A DNA stretch of 64,000 nt from NCBI RefSeq assembly GCF_000740775.1, contig NZ_JFGS01000018.1, positions 16,898 to 80,897 on the forward strand, in the 5' to 3' direction. This DNA is from Haematobacter missouriensis (GTDB taxonomy: Bacteria > Pseudomonadota > Alphaproteobacteria > Rhodobacterales > Rhodobacteraceae). The notes under the pieces are model-generated. The model did not search any database and was not told where the DNA came from. It was given only the letters and a program-made list of their open reading frames with translations. Numbering within the stretch: the stretch's first letter is position 1; every line of letters starts with the position of its first letter. Both the position numbers and the translations under genes were made by a program. Positions 23,754-32,583 of this stretch are shown piece after piece.

Positions 23754-26306
23754 TCACCATGAGTAGGCGAGGGTGAGCAGCACGCGCCGTTCCGCCCCGA
23801 AGGAACAGGTGCCGTAGCCGTTGCAAGCCGCGACATAGTCCTTGTCGAAGAGGTTCGTCACGTTCAGGTTGGCGCGGAGCCCTGCCAACGATGGATCCTG
23901 CGCCCCGAAGTCGTAACCGATGGCGAGATCGACCAGCGTGAAGCTGTCCACCTTCGCGGCCCGGCCCTCATACGGCCCTTCGGCCGCGCCCCAGACATTG
24001 TTGCCGGTGGCATAGGTGGAGCCGACGTAGCGCACGCCGCCGCCCACCGACAGCCCGGGAACAGGGGATGAGGCGGGCAGGCGGTAGTTGAGCCAAAGCG
24101 AGGCGATCTGATCGGGAACGCCGGTCAGATGCTTGTCCACCGAGCGGTCGCCGTTCAGGATGTCCGGGTTGATCGACGCGTCGGAGGATTCCGTCAGCCG
24201 CACCTTCTGGTAGGTATAGCTGCCGATCAGGTCCAGCCCCTGCGCCAGCGACGCGCGGGCTTCAAGCTCCACACCCTTGGCCTCGGACTTGTTGTCCTGC
24301 GTGTAGCAGGTGGAGTAGGCGCCCACATTGGCCGCGCATTCCGCCACGTTGACCGAATCCGCCACCGGCTGGCCGTCCTTGCTGCCGGAGAACAGGGTGA
24401 TGCCGAAAGACCGGTCGCCCGCAGGGGCGAGGTAGCGCAGACCGCCCTCCAGCATCTTGCCGGTAGAGGGGTGCAGCACGTCGCCCGATGCGGTCACGCC
24501 CAGCTCCGGCTCGAACGAGGTCGAGTAGTTCACGAAGGGCGCGAAGCCGTTGTCCATCAGGTAGACGGTGCCGAGCTGCCAGGACACCTTTGAGTCCTTG
24601 GCGGAGGAGGACGTCACTGCCCCGTTCAGCCCGTTCGTCACGCTGGAGCCGGAGCGGATGTCGTCATGACGGAGCCCCGCCATGAAGCGCCACTGCCCGA
24701 AGGACGCCTGCTCCTGAAGATAGAAGCCCGTTTGCTCGAACGGCTGGCGGAAGGCGCGGAATGGCGTCACCCGGTCGATGTCCAGCCCGTAGACGGGATT
24801 GAAGATGTTGATCGCCGGATAGTTGGCCCTGTCCCAGCCGTCGCGGAACCCGCCCGAGAGCTTCTGGTAATCCACGCCCGCGAGCAGCGTGTGATCGACG
24901 GAGCCGGTGGAGAATTTCGCCTGTGCATAAGTGTCGAAGGCGGTGGAATAGGACTGATGGTCGGCAAGGTAGATCAGCCGGTTCATCGTCACCTCGTCCG
25001 ACATCCACGAGAAGTCGAGCGACTTGGTGGTGCTGTCGAGCTCACCGTAGCGGAAGCGGCTGTGAACGCTCCAGACAGGGTTGAACTGGTGGTCGAACTG
25101 GAAGCCGATGGATTTCTGCGTCCGGCTGTATTCCTGCCAGTTGGGATCGCCCTGCCAGAAGGTGGGAGACACGGTGCCATAGCCCGGGATCGGCAGAACG
25201 GAGCCGAGCGGCGGCAGGAACTGCCCGTCCGGCGCCTTCGGGTCGTGCTGATACATCGCCTGCAGGGTGAGCCGAGTGTCGTCCGTCGGCGCCCAGGTGA
25301 GCGAGGGGGCCACCAGCACACGTTCGTCATGCTGGTAGTCGATCCCCGTCTTGCCCGCACGGCCGAGCGCGATGAAACGATAGGCGAAATCCTCGTTGAG
25401 CGGGCCGGTCAGGTCGATGCCCGCTTCCTTGCGACCATGGCTGCCGAAGGCCAGATAAGCGTCCCGCGCGCGGGTGAATTCCGGTTGCTTGGAGACAAGG
25501 TTGACGATCCCGCCGGGGGAGCCGGAACCGAAGAGCGTGGAGGCGGGGCCCTTCACCACTTCCACACGCTCCAGCATCCACGGGTCGAACTGCACCGCCG
25601 TCCGGTCCGGGAAGCGCCAGCGCAGCCCGTCCAGCGTGCTGGCATAGCTCGCATCGGCGGAGAACCCGCCCGAGCCACGCACGAAATAGCTGTCGAACCT
25701 GTCCGATTGCGCCCCGGCGGTGCCGGTGACGATGCCCGGCGTATAGCGGAGCGCCTGGCTGACGGTGGTCGCGCCCTGTTCCTCCATCTGTTCCCGCCCG
25801 ATGACGTTCACGGTCTGCGGCGTCTCGATCAGCGGCGTATCGGTGCGGGTGGCGGAGGTGGAGACGCGGGGGACGATCCCGGCGGGGCCGGTGCCGCTGT
25901 TCTGCGCCGTCAGCATGACGGGAGACAGAACGGTGCCCGATGCCGCGCCGGTTGCGGCGGCGGGCGCAAGAAGGGCCGCGCTGCTTGCCCCCGTGCGCTG
26001 GAGCGCGATGCCCGTGCCCTCCAGCATCTGCCGCAGCGCCGCTTCGGGCGCGAGGCTGCCGGCGACGGCGCGTGTCGTCACGCCGGCGAGCGCCGGCGGA
26101 TAGGCGACCTGCCAGCCTGTCGCCCGACCGAAGGCGCTCATCGCGCTGGAAAGTGGTTGTGCCGCGATGGTGATGCTCTGGCTCTGCGCCTCCGCGGGGA
26201 GCGTTGTTGCCGCCCCGAGCAGCGGTCCCGCCAGTGCCACGCTCAGGAGCAGCCGCGCGATCCCCCGGCTCCGCGCCTTTCGAGGTTCCGTTTTATGGCC
26301 GTTCAT
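23754..26306 (-). CDS. TonB-dependent siderophore receptor with signalling (STN) domain
   Basis: Outer-membrane receptor, 850 aa. Signal peptide (to about residue 40, ending PAEAQSQ), then a secretin/TonB N-terminal signalling domain (residues about 42-120: ITIAAQPLSSAMSAFGRATG). A plug follows (ETPQTVNVIGREQMEEQGA; VKGPASTLFGSGSPGGIVNL), then a 22-strand barrel ending in the canonical aromatic C-terminus RRVLLTLAYSW. The STN domain shows it is a FecA/FpvA-type transducer that signals to the FecR/FecI pair encoded just upstream. It belongs to the ferrichrome/ferrioxamine-type FhuA branch in general form; the ligand is unknown. Confidence 0.93.
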   Translation of the reverse strand: MNGHKTEPRKARSRGIARLLLSVALAGPLLGAATTLPAEAQSQSITIAAQPLSSAMSAFGRATGWQVAYPPALAGVTTRAVAGSLAPEAALRQMLEGTGIALQRTGASSAALLAPAAATGAASGTVLSPVMLTAQNSGTGPAGIVPRVSTSATRTDTPLIETPQTVNVIGREQMEEQGATTVSQALRYTPGIVTGTAGAQSDRFDSYFVRGSGGFSADASYASTLDGLRWRFPDRTAVQFDPWMLERVEVVKGPASTLFGSGSPGGIVNLVSKQPEFTRARDAYLAFGSHGRKEAGIDLTGPLNEDFAYRFIALGRAGKTGIDYQHDERVLVAPSLTWAPTDDTRLTLQAMYQHDPKAPDGQFLPPLGSVLPIPGYGTVSPTFWQGDPNWQEYSRTQKSIGFQFDHQFNPVWSVHSRFRYGELDSTTKSLDFSWMSDEVTMNRLIYLADHQSYSTAFDTYAQAKFSTGSVDHTLLAGVDYQKLSGGFRDGWDRANYPAINIFNPVYGLDIDRVTPFRAFRQPFEQTGFYLQEQASFGQWRFMAGLRHDDIRSGSSVTNGLNGAVTSSSAKDSKVSWQLGTVYLMDNGFAPFVNYSTSFEPELGVTASGDVLHPSTGKMLEGGLRYLAPAGDRSFGITLFSGSKDGQPVADSVNVAECAANVGAYSTCYTQDNKSEAKGVELEARASLAQGLDLIGSYTYQKVRLTESSDASINPDILNGDRSVDKHLTGVPDQIASLWLNYRLPASSPVPGLSVGGGVRYVGSTYATGNNVWGAAEGPYEGRAAKVDSFTLVDLAIGYDFGAQDPSLAGLRANLNVTNLFDKDYVAACNGYGTCSFGAERRVLLTLAYSW

Positions 26307-26461
26307 CTGTCCCTCTCATGTCGGGCGCATATGTCGCCCCTTCGGAAACAGTGACGTTCAGGCCCTGCCCGCGTCACAAATTTTTCCCGACTTTTTTACT
26401 TTTTCTTTTTCGCCGTGTCGCGCCGGACCTTCATGCCCCCGGCATTCGTCCGGTTCGAGCC

Positions 26462-27400
26462 TCAGTAGAGCACCACCGCCCCGCCCGGCAGGCGACGAAT
26501 GGTGAGGTCCGAAAGCCCCGCCAGCGCTGCCAGCGCGGCATCCGGATCGCGCAGCGAGAAACTGCCCGAGACGTTCCGCCCCGCTCCTCGTAACAGCATG
26601 ACAGGCGCCGCCCGATAGCGCCCGATCTCCGCCACCGCCGTGGCGAGCGGCGCGTCGCGCATCTCCATCCGCCCACCGAGCCATGCCAGCGCGCTGTCCG
26701 TATCGGCCCGTGTGACCGGCGACAGGCCGCCGCTGGCGAGGGCAGTTATGGCCTCCCCCGGCTCTAGCATCGCCTCGTCCGGACCGCCAATCTCGCGCAC
26801 CGCCACGTGGCCCTCGCGGAGCATGACACGGTCCCCCACCTCGTCGAGCCGGACGGCGAACTCGGTGCCGGTCACGCGCACTTCACCCTGCCTGCCCGTG
26901 ACGATGAAGGGGTGGAGCGCGTCATGTGCCACGTCGAAGAACGCCTCGCCCGCCAACAGCCGCACATGCCGGACGCCGCCTGTCATCTCCACCGCGATGG
27001 CGGAGCCGGTGTTCAGCGTCACCTGTGTTCCATCGGCCAGCGCGATGCGCTCCTGCTCTCCCGCGCGGGTCGTATAGTCGGCCTGCCAGGCGATGAGCAG
27101 CCGGGGAGCCTGCCAGATCAGGCAGGCGACCAGCAGCACCGCCGCAATCCGGGCTGCGATCGCCCATGGCTGACGGGATCTGTCAGGCCGGTGGACCGGA
27201 GGGCGCAGAGCGGCGGAAGCGGCGCGAAGGGCAGGCGCCTGCCATGTGGCGACGATGTCGTCGTAAGCGGCGCGATGGCGCGCATCCGCAGCCAGCCAGT
27301 GCTCGAACGCCGTCCGGTCCGCCGCAGCCCTGTCGTCACCGAGCCGCAGGAACCAGTCCAGAGCCTGTTCCTCCACCTCGCCGCTTGTCGATGCGGGCAT
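26462..27400 (-). CDS. fecR: FecR-family anti-sigma regulator
   Basis: 312 aa from ATG 27400, which shares one base with the sigma-factor stop (TGATG). The N-terminal cytoplasmic DUF4880-type region (QALDWFLRLGDDRAAADRTA, FEHWLAADARHRAAYDDI) binds sigma. A single transmembrane helix lies at about residues 87-108 (IAARIAAVLLVACLIW). The periplasmic FecR domain follows (RIALADGTQVTLNTGSAIAV; GEAFFDVAHD...PFIV; VRVTGTEFAVR), with an STN-like tail. It passes the signal from the ligand-loaded receptor to FecI. Confidence 0.92.
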   Translation of the reverse strand: MPASTSGEVEEQALDWFLRLGDDRAAADRTAFEHWLAADARHRAAYDDIVATWQAPALRAASAALRPPVHRPDRSRQPWAIAARIAAVLLVACLIWQAPRLLIAWQADYTTRAGEQERIALADGTQVTLNTGSAIAVEMTGGVRHVRLLAGEAFFDVAHDALHPFIVTGRQGEVRVTGTEFAVRLDEVGDRVMLREGHVAVREIGGPDEAMLEPGEAITALASGGLSPVTRADTDSALAWLGGRMEMRDAPLATAVAEIGRYRAAPVMLLRGAGRNVSGSFSLRDPDAALAALAGLSDLTIRRLPGGAVVLY

Positions 27401-27906
27401 CAGTCTCCCTCGATCCGGCGCATCACGTCTCGGCAATGGCCCATGACCAGCTTCATGTCGTTATAGACGGTGTTGCGCGACACGCCGAGATCCTCTGCAA
27501 TCCGGGCATAGCTCCAACCTTCGACATAGGAAAGCCGCCAGACCTCCCGCGCGCGTTCGGGCAGGGAGGCGAGGGCCGTCCGCAGCGCGGTGATCCGCTG
27601 TCGTTCAATAAGGCAGGCTTCGGGGGTCGGTGCGTCGGTTGCCACGCCCTCCAGCGCGGCGGTGTCAAAAACTTCCGTCTCCACCCGCGCGCGTCTGCGA
27701 GCGCGGCGTGCATGGTCCGTTGCAATGTTGCGGGCGGTTTCGTTCAGAAAGGCTTCGGGCCGGTTCACCGGCTGGGTGGCGACGGCACGCGTGAGCTGGA
27801 CCCAGGCATCCTGCGCGAGATCCTCTGCCGTATGCCAGTGTCCGACGTGCCCGGCCAGCCGCGCGAGCAGGGATCGTCGTCTGAGGAGATAGAGTTCGGT
27901 CAGCAC
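27400..27906 (-). CDS. fecI: FecI-family ECF sigma factor
   Basis: 168 aa from the GTG at 27906, which has GGGAGAG upstream; this gives MLTELYLLRRRSLLARLAGH, the usual length for FecI proteins. Region 2 includes HTAEDLAQDAWVQLTR and PEAFLNETARNIATDHARRA; region 4 includes ALASLPERAREVWRLSYVEG and YARIAEDLGVSRNTVYNDM. It directs RNA polymerase to the receptor promoter when the siderophore is sensed. The frame is open up to 28167, but that extension is not conserved. I did not find a clear Fur box upstream. Confidence 0.9.
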   Translation of the reverse strand: MLTELYLLRRRSLLARLAGHVGHWHTAEDLAQDAWVQLTRAVATQPVNRPEAFLNETARNIATDHARRARRRARVETEVFDTAALEGVATDAPTPEACLIERQRITALRTALASLPERAREVWRLSYVEGWSYARIAEDLGVSRNTVYNDMKLVMGHCRDVMRRIEGD

Positions 27907-28249
27907 GGCACTCTCCCGCGACCCTCCGTGACGGCGGCAAGGGCCAATTCCCGAGAGTTTTACTTCAGGCCTCCGGTCAATGACCAGAGACAGTTTGTGG
28001 CCAGAGCCGGAAACGGCCCTGAATGCGCCAGGCTGCAGGTTGGCTGCCGGACAAAGGCAGGCGGAGGGACTCGCAAAGGGCGCGCGCAAGCCGCCTTCGG
28101 ATCGGCCTCCGCCCGGGAAGCTCGGACATGAGCCACATTCGCCGCCGGCCGGAAGGCGGGGGGTCACGGGCGATGCCCGGTTCGGTTGTTGTTCCGCGGC
28201 GGATAGGCGGGATCCGCGACCCCTAACATGAAAGAAACATTTGTGCTTA

Positions 28250-28372
28250 TGTTGGAGCGAAAATCATTCGCAATCCGACGAAATCCAGCCGGAAATTGTT
28301 ACACTTCCGGGATGATTTTCCGATGTCCGGCCCATAGGCACGCCACTTTGGGAGTTTTTCAGCGGCCTGCTA
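28250..28372 (-). repeat. MITE-like dispersed repeat, copy 4
   Basis: Same orientation and sub-type as the copy at 11,881: AAAATCATTCGCAATCCGAC and GATGATTTTCCGATGTCCGG match that copy, and it ends TTTTTCAGCGGCCTGCTA. The left end is not sharply defined. Confidence 0.65.
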
Positions 28373-28442
28373 TAAGGGCGGGTCGCGGCAGCGGTGTCTC
28401 CCGCAGGTCTTGCGCTGGTTTACAGGCCGCCCCGGAAATGTT

Positions 28443-28604
28443 CCAGCAGGCTGCTGAAAAAGTCGGGCGTCCCCCCAGGCTTGCGTCGAAAGCCAGAAAA
28501 TCTGTCCGATCACGTGCCAGAACTGGCGGTTTCCGGGACACATCTCAACAGTGCGGGAAGGAGCTTCAGGAGAATCGTGGAATGCTTTTTCAGCAGCCTG
28601 TTAG
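28443..28604 (+). repeat. MITE-like dispersed repeat, copy 5 (best inverted ends)
   Basis: 162 bases bounded by an excellent inverted pair: AGCAGGCTGCTGAAAAAG at the left and CTTTTTCAGCAGCCTGTTA at the right. Internal CTTGCGTCGAAAGCC and GGCGGTTTCCGGG are shared with the copy at 46,696. No coding capacity. Confidence 0.82.
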
Positions 28605-28864
28605 GTCTGCGCGGGAGCGGGAGATCGCCTGAGGACCTGAAGAAATCCAGACATTCGGGGGTCCGATGCCCCGATGTTCAAGGCATGGTATTCAGGAACT
28701 TTTCGGCAGGCTGTTGGATCAGGAAGCGGTTTTAGCAATGCCCCCGCCGATTTGACCGATCCACCCCGACTGGTCCCAGCCGACCGATCCACCGGGCCGG
28801 GGCCAATCCACTCCTCCCACGCCAAGCTGCTGCGTCCGGGCCAGCCGCCCGGCCCGGACCGTCC

Positions 28865-29319
28865 TCAGGCCGAGGCGACGGGCCTGTCCCGCTCGCTTCC
28901 GGAGCGGAAACGGAAGCTCCCTTCGCCCATGCCGATGAGGTTGCCTGCCGCGTCGCGTACCTCGCCCGTGCAGAAAACGATCTTGCGCCCCCCGCCTTCA
29001 TGAGCGCGGTGGCACGCACGACCCCTTCCTTCACCTGCCCGGTATAGGACACGGTGAGGGACAGGGTGACGGCGGCTTTCGGTTTCGCCGGATCGCCGCT
29101 CCATGTCGCGGCATAGCCGCAGGAGGCGTCGAGCAGCGTGGCGATCACCCCGCCGTGCAGCACGCCCGAGCGGTTGAGGTGCCGGCCGTCAACCCGCATC
29201 TCCACCACCGCCCGGCCCTCCGACCATTCGGCGAGCCGGTAGTCCAGCACACCGCGCAGACCTTCCGGCGTGTTCTCTTGCGTGAGGGGAAAGGCTGGGG
29301 CGGGGGTGTCTTCAGGCAT
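28865..29319 (-). pseudogene. PaaI-type hotdog thioesterase with a one-base frameshift
   Basis: Reading from ATG 29319 (MPEDTPAPAFPLTQENTPEG), the protein shows the PaaI thioesterase motif RSGVLHGGVIATLLDASCGY and continues normally to VRATALMKAGG. There the frame is lost at a run of six C (plus strand, about 28988-28993). If one base is added, the expected end follows in the next frame (RKIVFCTGEVRDAAGNLIGM, then GEGSFRFR) to a stop at 28865. As given, translation drifts into a nonsense tail to 28732. It would hydrolyse acyl-CoA esters, in keeping with the ligase and transporter genes next to it. A sequencing error, a true pseudogene or slippage are all possible. It overlaps livF by 8 bases. 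Confidence 0.82.
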
Positions 29320-30049
29320 GAACTCGCTCTTCGCTGGTACCACGCGCGAAGTAGAGATCGTGAAGACGGGAAAGGTCAACCGCTTCCGCCGGTTCGGAGA
29401 GGATCACCTTGCCCCCGCGGACCAGATAGACATGGTCCGCGATCTTCAGCGCCTTGTTGGTGTTCTGCTCCACCAGCACGATGGTCCGGCCCTCCTTCTT
29501 CAGCCGGTCGAGGATCGCCATGACCTCATCCGTCATCACGGGCGAAAGCCCGAGTGAGGGTTCATCCACGAGGATCACCTTCGGCTCCTCCATCAGCCCG
29601 CGCCCCATGGCGAGCATCTGCGCCTCTCCGCCGGAGAGGGAGCTGGCAAGCTGATGGCGGCGCTCCTTCAGTCGGGGGAACATGTCATAGGCCATTTCCA
29701 GATTGCGCGGGACGTTCGGGCGGCACCGTTCGATGAAGCCGCCGATCAGCAGGTTGTCCTCCACCGTCATGTCGCGGAAGATCATCCGGCCCTCCGGGAT
29801 CATGGCGATACCGTCCTTGACCAGCGTCCAGGTGGGTGTCCCGGCGACATTCCGCCCGGCAAAGCGGACCTCGCCCGAGCGGACGGGGATCAGCCCCATG
29901 ATCGCCCGCATGAGCGTGGTCTTGCCGCCGCCGTTGGGGCCGAGAATGCAGGTGAGCTTGCCCTCCTCCGCCGAGAGGGAGATGTCCCACAGCACGTTGA
30001 TCGCCCCGTAACCGGCGCGGACCTTGTCGATTTCAAGCAGCTTCGCCAC
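29312..30049 (-). CDS. livF: Branched-chain-type ABC transporter ATP-binding protein LivF
   Basis: 245 aa, GTG start at 30049 with AGGAG seven bases upstream. Walker A ILGPNGGGKTTLMRAI, signature SLSGGEAQMLAMGRGL, Walker B VILVDEPSLGLSPVM and the switch IVLVEQNTNKALKIADHVYL are typical of LivF. Overlaps livG by 17 bases. Liv-type importers in catabolic clusters often carry aromatic or dicarboxylic acids, amides or urea rather than amino acids, and the acyl-CoA ligase downstream of the binding protein points that way here. Confidence 0.92.
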   Translation of the reverse strand: MAKLLEIDKVRAGYGAINVLWDISLSAEEGKLTCILGPNGGGKTTLMRAIMGLIPVRSGEVRFAGRNVAGTPTWTLVKDGIAMIPEGRMIFRDMTVEDNLLIGGFIERCRPNVPRNLEMAYDMFPRLKERRHQLASSLSGGEAQMLAMGRGLMEEPKVILVDEPSLGLSPVMTDEVMAILDRLKKEGRTIVLVEQNTNKALKIADHVYLVRGGKVILSEPAEAVDLSRLHDLYFARGTSEERVHA

Positions 30050-30746
30050 CGGTATAGCTCCTGATCACTTCGGGGTTGCGGAACACGTCGTCAGGTGTGC
30101 CGTCGGCTATGAGGCGGCCGAAGTTCAGCACGATGACGCGCGGACAGGTGTTGGAGATGGTCTCGATGTCATGTTCCACCATCAGCAGGGCCAGCCCGAA
30201 CCGCGCGCGCGCCTCGTCCAGCGTCTGCATGAAGGCGCGCTTGCCCGCCGTTTCCAACCCGGCGAGCACTTCGTCCAGCATGAGCAGCCGCGGATTGGTG
30301 GCGAGCGCCTTGCCCACCTCCAGCGCCTTCTGCTCCGTCAGGGCGAGAGAAGTTGCGGCGTCCATGTTCGCCTTGTGGCCGAGGCGGGTGATGTCGAGGA
30401 TTTCGGCGATCTTCTCCGCATCGACGCGACCTGTGCCGAAGCGCTGCGCGACGATCAGGTTCTCCCGCACTGTCAGTTCGTGCATTGGCTGCGGCACCTG
30501 GAACGCCCGGCCAAGGCCGATGCGCGCGCGTTTGTGGATCGGCATGCCGATCAGGTTGTGCCCCCCGAAGGAGAGCGTGCCCTTCGTCGGCCGCACGAGG
30601 CCGGAGACGGCGTTGAACAGCGTGGTCTTGCCCGCGCCGTTCGGACCGACGAGGCCGATCACCTCCTTCTCCGCCAGCGAGAAACTGACATCCGAAACGG
30701 CGACCAGCCCGCCAAAGGCGACGGTGACTCCATCAAGCGCGAGCAT
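30033..30746 (-). CDS. livG: Branched-chain-type ABC transporter ATP-binding protein LivG
   Basis: 237 aa. Walker A LVGPNGAGKTTLFNAVSG, signature ALTEQKALEVGKALATNPRL (LivG-type degenerate signature), Walker B LLMLDEVLAGLE, then LLMVEHDIETISNTCPRVIV. LivG Walker B sites normally read DEP; here DEV. The pair LivG/LivF forms the ATPase heterodimer of the importer. ATG 30746 overlaps the livM 3' end by 14 bases. Confidence 0.92.
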   Translation of the reverse strand: MLALDGVTVAFGGLVAVSDVSFSLAEKEVIGLVGPNGAGKTTLFNAVSGLVRPTKGTLSFGGHNLIGMPIHKRARIGLGRAFQVPQPMHELTVRENLIVAQRFGTGRVDAEKIAEILDITRLGHKANMDAATSLALTEQKALEVGKALATNPRLLMLDEVLAGLETAGKRAFMQTLDEARARFGLALLMVEHDIETISNTCPRVIVLNFGRLIADGTPDDVFRNPEVIRSYTGGEAA

Positions 30747-31689
30747 GGCTGCCTCCCCTGGTGAAACGTTCCCGGATCCAGGGCAGCAGGCCCTGCGGCG
30801 AAAAGATGACGATCACGGCAAGCAGTGCACCAAGGATGAGCTGATGGCCGGCAGGCAGGATCTGCTTGAACACGAACTGATCGACCAGATAGACGGCCAT
30901 CGCGCCGGCGAGGGGCCCCCAGAGCGTCCGGTAGCCGCCGAAGATCGCCGCGACGATGGCGAGCGTCGTCCAGCTTCCGTGGAAGGCATATTCCGGTTCG
31001 AGGAAGTTGATGTAGTGCGCGTTGAACGCGCCCATCATCCCCGCGAAAAATGCCGCGAGCAGAAGGATCAGCGCCTTCAGCATCGTGGCGTTGACGCCGA
31101 CGACGCGGGTCGCATCCTCGCTGTCGTGCATGGCGCGGAGAGCGAGGCCCTCCGGGCTGCGACGGACCAGCGCATAGACCAGCATGCTGAACAGGACGAG
31201 CGACAGCACCACGAAATATCCGCCGAGCGGGGTGCCGAAGTCGATGCCTCCGACCTTGGGCAGACGGGGGATCGACAGGATGCCGCCCGCGCCGTTGGTG
31301 AGCCAGCGCATTTCTGTCGCGAGGATGCGGAAGATCTCGGCAAAGGCCAGCATGGCGAGGGCGAAATACGGCCCCCGGAGCCGCAGCGCGGGCATGGTCA
31401 CGATGGATGCGGCCGAGGCGATCAGCCCCGCCACCGGCATGGCGAGGAACACCGGCCAGCCCGCCTTCATCACCAGCAGGGCGGAGGCATAGGCGCCCAC
31501 GCCGAAGAACGCGGCCTGACCGAAGCTGACCATGCCGCCCAGGTTGCCGAGCATGGCCCAGGAAACCGCGATGCCCGCGATGGTGAGCGCCGCGACGATG
31601 ATGCCCATCACATAGGTATTCGCGGCAAAGACCAGCGGGACGGCGATATAGGCGAGGGCGAGAAAGACGATGAGTGCGATATGTTTCAT
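30733..31689 (-). CDS. livM: Branched-chain-type ABC permease LivM
   Basis: 318 aa inner-membrane protein with about nine hydrophobic segments. Family stretches include MLGNLGGMVSFGQAAFFGVG, LRLRGPYFALAMLAFAEIFR, NGAGGILSIP and TMLKALILLLAAFFAGMMGA. ATG 31689 overlaps the livH stop (ATGA). It forms half of the membrane channel with LivH. Confidence 0.92.
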   Translation of the reverse strand: MKHIALIVFLALAYIAVPLVFAANTYVMGIIVAALTIAGIAVSWAMLGNLGGMVSFGQAAFFGVGAYASALLVMKAGWPVFLAMPVAGLIASAASIVTMPALRLRGPYFALAMLAFAEIFRILATEMRWLTNGAGGILSIPRLPKVGGIDFGTPLGGYFVVLSLVLFSMLVYALVRRSPEGLALRAMHDSEDATRVVGVNATMLKALILLLAAFFAGMMGAFNAHYINFLEPEYAFHGSWTTLAIVAAIFGGYRTLWGPLAGAMAVYLVDQFVFKQILPAGHQLILGALLAVIVIFSPQGLLPWIRERFTRGGSHARA

Positions 31690-32561
31690 CCGCGCCTCCT
31701 CGCACGGCCGAAGAGCCCGGAGGGCATGACGAGAAGAACGACGAGGAACAGGACCATCCCAGCCATCGGCTGCAGCGCGGAGGACCAGAGCGTTGCCGTC
31801 AGGCTTTCAGCGATGCCGATCAGGATAGCGCCCACCAGCACACCCGGCACCGAGCCGAGACCCGCCAGAACGGTGATGACGAACGCCTTGATGGTCAGTG
31901 CATGGCCGACGGAGGGCTGGATCACCTGCCCGGTATAGAGCGCCACGCCCGCGATGGCGGCAAGCAGCCCGGCCACGCCGAAGGAGAGAACCTCCGTTGT
32001 GCGGGGGTTGATGCCCATGAGCTTGGCCGCGTCCCGGTTGGACGACACGGCGCGGAGCGCCCGGCCATACCAGCTCCGGTTCAGCCACCACCAGACGGCG
32101 GCGACCATGACCGCGCCCGCCAGCGCCGCCAGCACCTCTGACTTCATGGCATAGAAGGTATCGGCTATCACGAAGGGTTCGTGATACCAGGCGACGTTGG
32201 TGGAGCGCACGTCCGCCGACCAGATGAGCAGGATCGCATTGGTCAGCGCGATGCCGATGCCGAAGGTGAGGATCAGGGAGTTTATCTCCCGGTCGGTCTT
32301 GATGCGGGTGAGCAGCAGATAGACGAGCACGCTGGTGATCGACACGATCACCACGGCGAAGGGCAGCGCCCAGATCGGGTTGAGTCCGTATTGCGACTCA
32401 GCCGTATAGGCGATGTAGCCCGCGAGGAGCACAAGCTCCCCGTGGGCGAGGTTGATGATCCGCATCGTCCCGAAGACGAGCGCGAGGCCGAGGGCGATCA
32501 GCGCGTAGTAGGCGCCGACCAGAACCCCCGAATACAGGGACTGGATGATGAGTTCTGTCAT
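31686..32561 (-). CDS. livH: Branched-chain-type ABC permease LivH
   Basis: 291 aa inner-membrane protein, about eight hydrophobic segments. Conserved stretches: GLALVFGTMRIINLAHGELV, AVSSNRDAAKLMGINPRTTE and LAGLGSVPGVLVGAILIGIA. ATG 32561, 22 bases after the binding-protein stop. It is the second channel subunit; coupled to livM by an ATGA overlap. Confidence 0.92.
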   Translation of the reverse strand: MTELIIQSLYSGVLVGAYYALIALGLALVFGTMRIINLAHGELVLLAGYIAYTAESQYGLNPIWALPFAVVIVSITSVLVYLLLTRIKTDREINSLILTFGIGIALTNAILLIWSADVRSTNVAWYHEPFVIADTFYAMKSEVLAALAGAVMVAAVWWWLNRSWYGRALRAVSSNRDAAKLMGINPRTTEVLSFGVAGLLAAIAGVALYTGQVIQPSVGHALTIKAFVITVLAGLGSVPGVLVGAILIGIAESLTATLWSSALQPMAGMVLFLVVLLVMPSGLFGRARRRG

Positions 32562-32583
32562 GGTCTTTCCGTGGAACGCGCCG

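Larger units (their letters stand above)
27907..28864. other. Gene-free interval with two MITE-like repeats
   Basis: Between fecI and the thioesterase gene. It holds repeat copies at about 28,250-28,372 and 28,443-28,604. A fragment resembling a repeat terminus (AACTTTTCGGCAGGCTGTTG) is at 28,698-28,717. No coding region with family support was seen on either strand. Confidence 0.6.

Noticed and set aside
26358..26461. A separate small gene between the receptor and fecR
   Set aside because: The open frames are extensions of the fecR region in other frames; the AT-rich stretch (26,380-26,415) is more likely the receptor promoter area.
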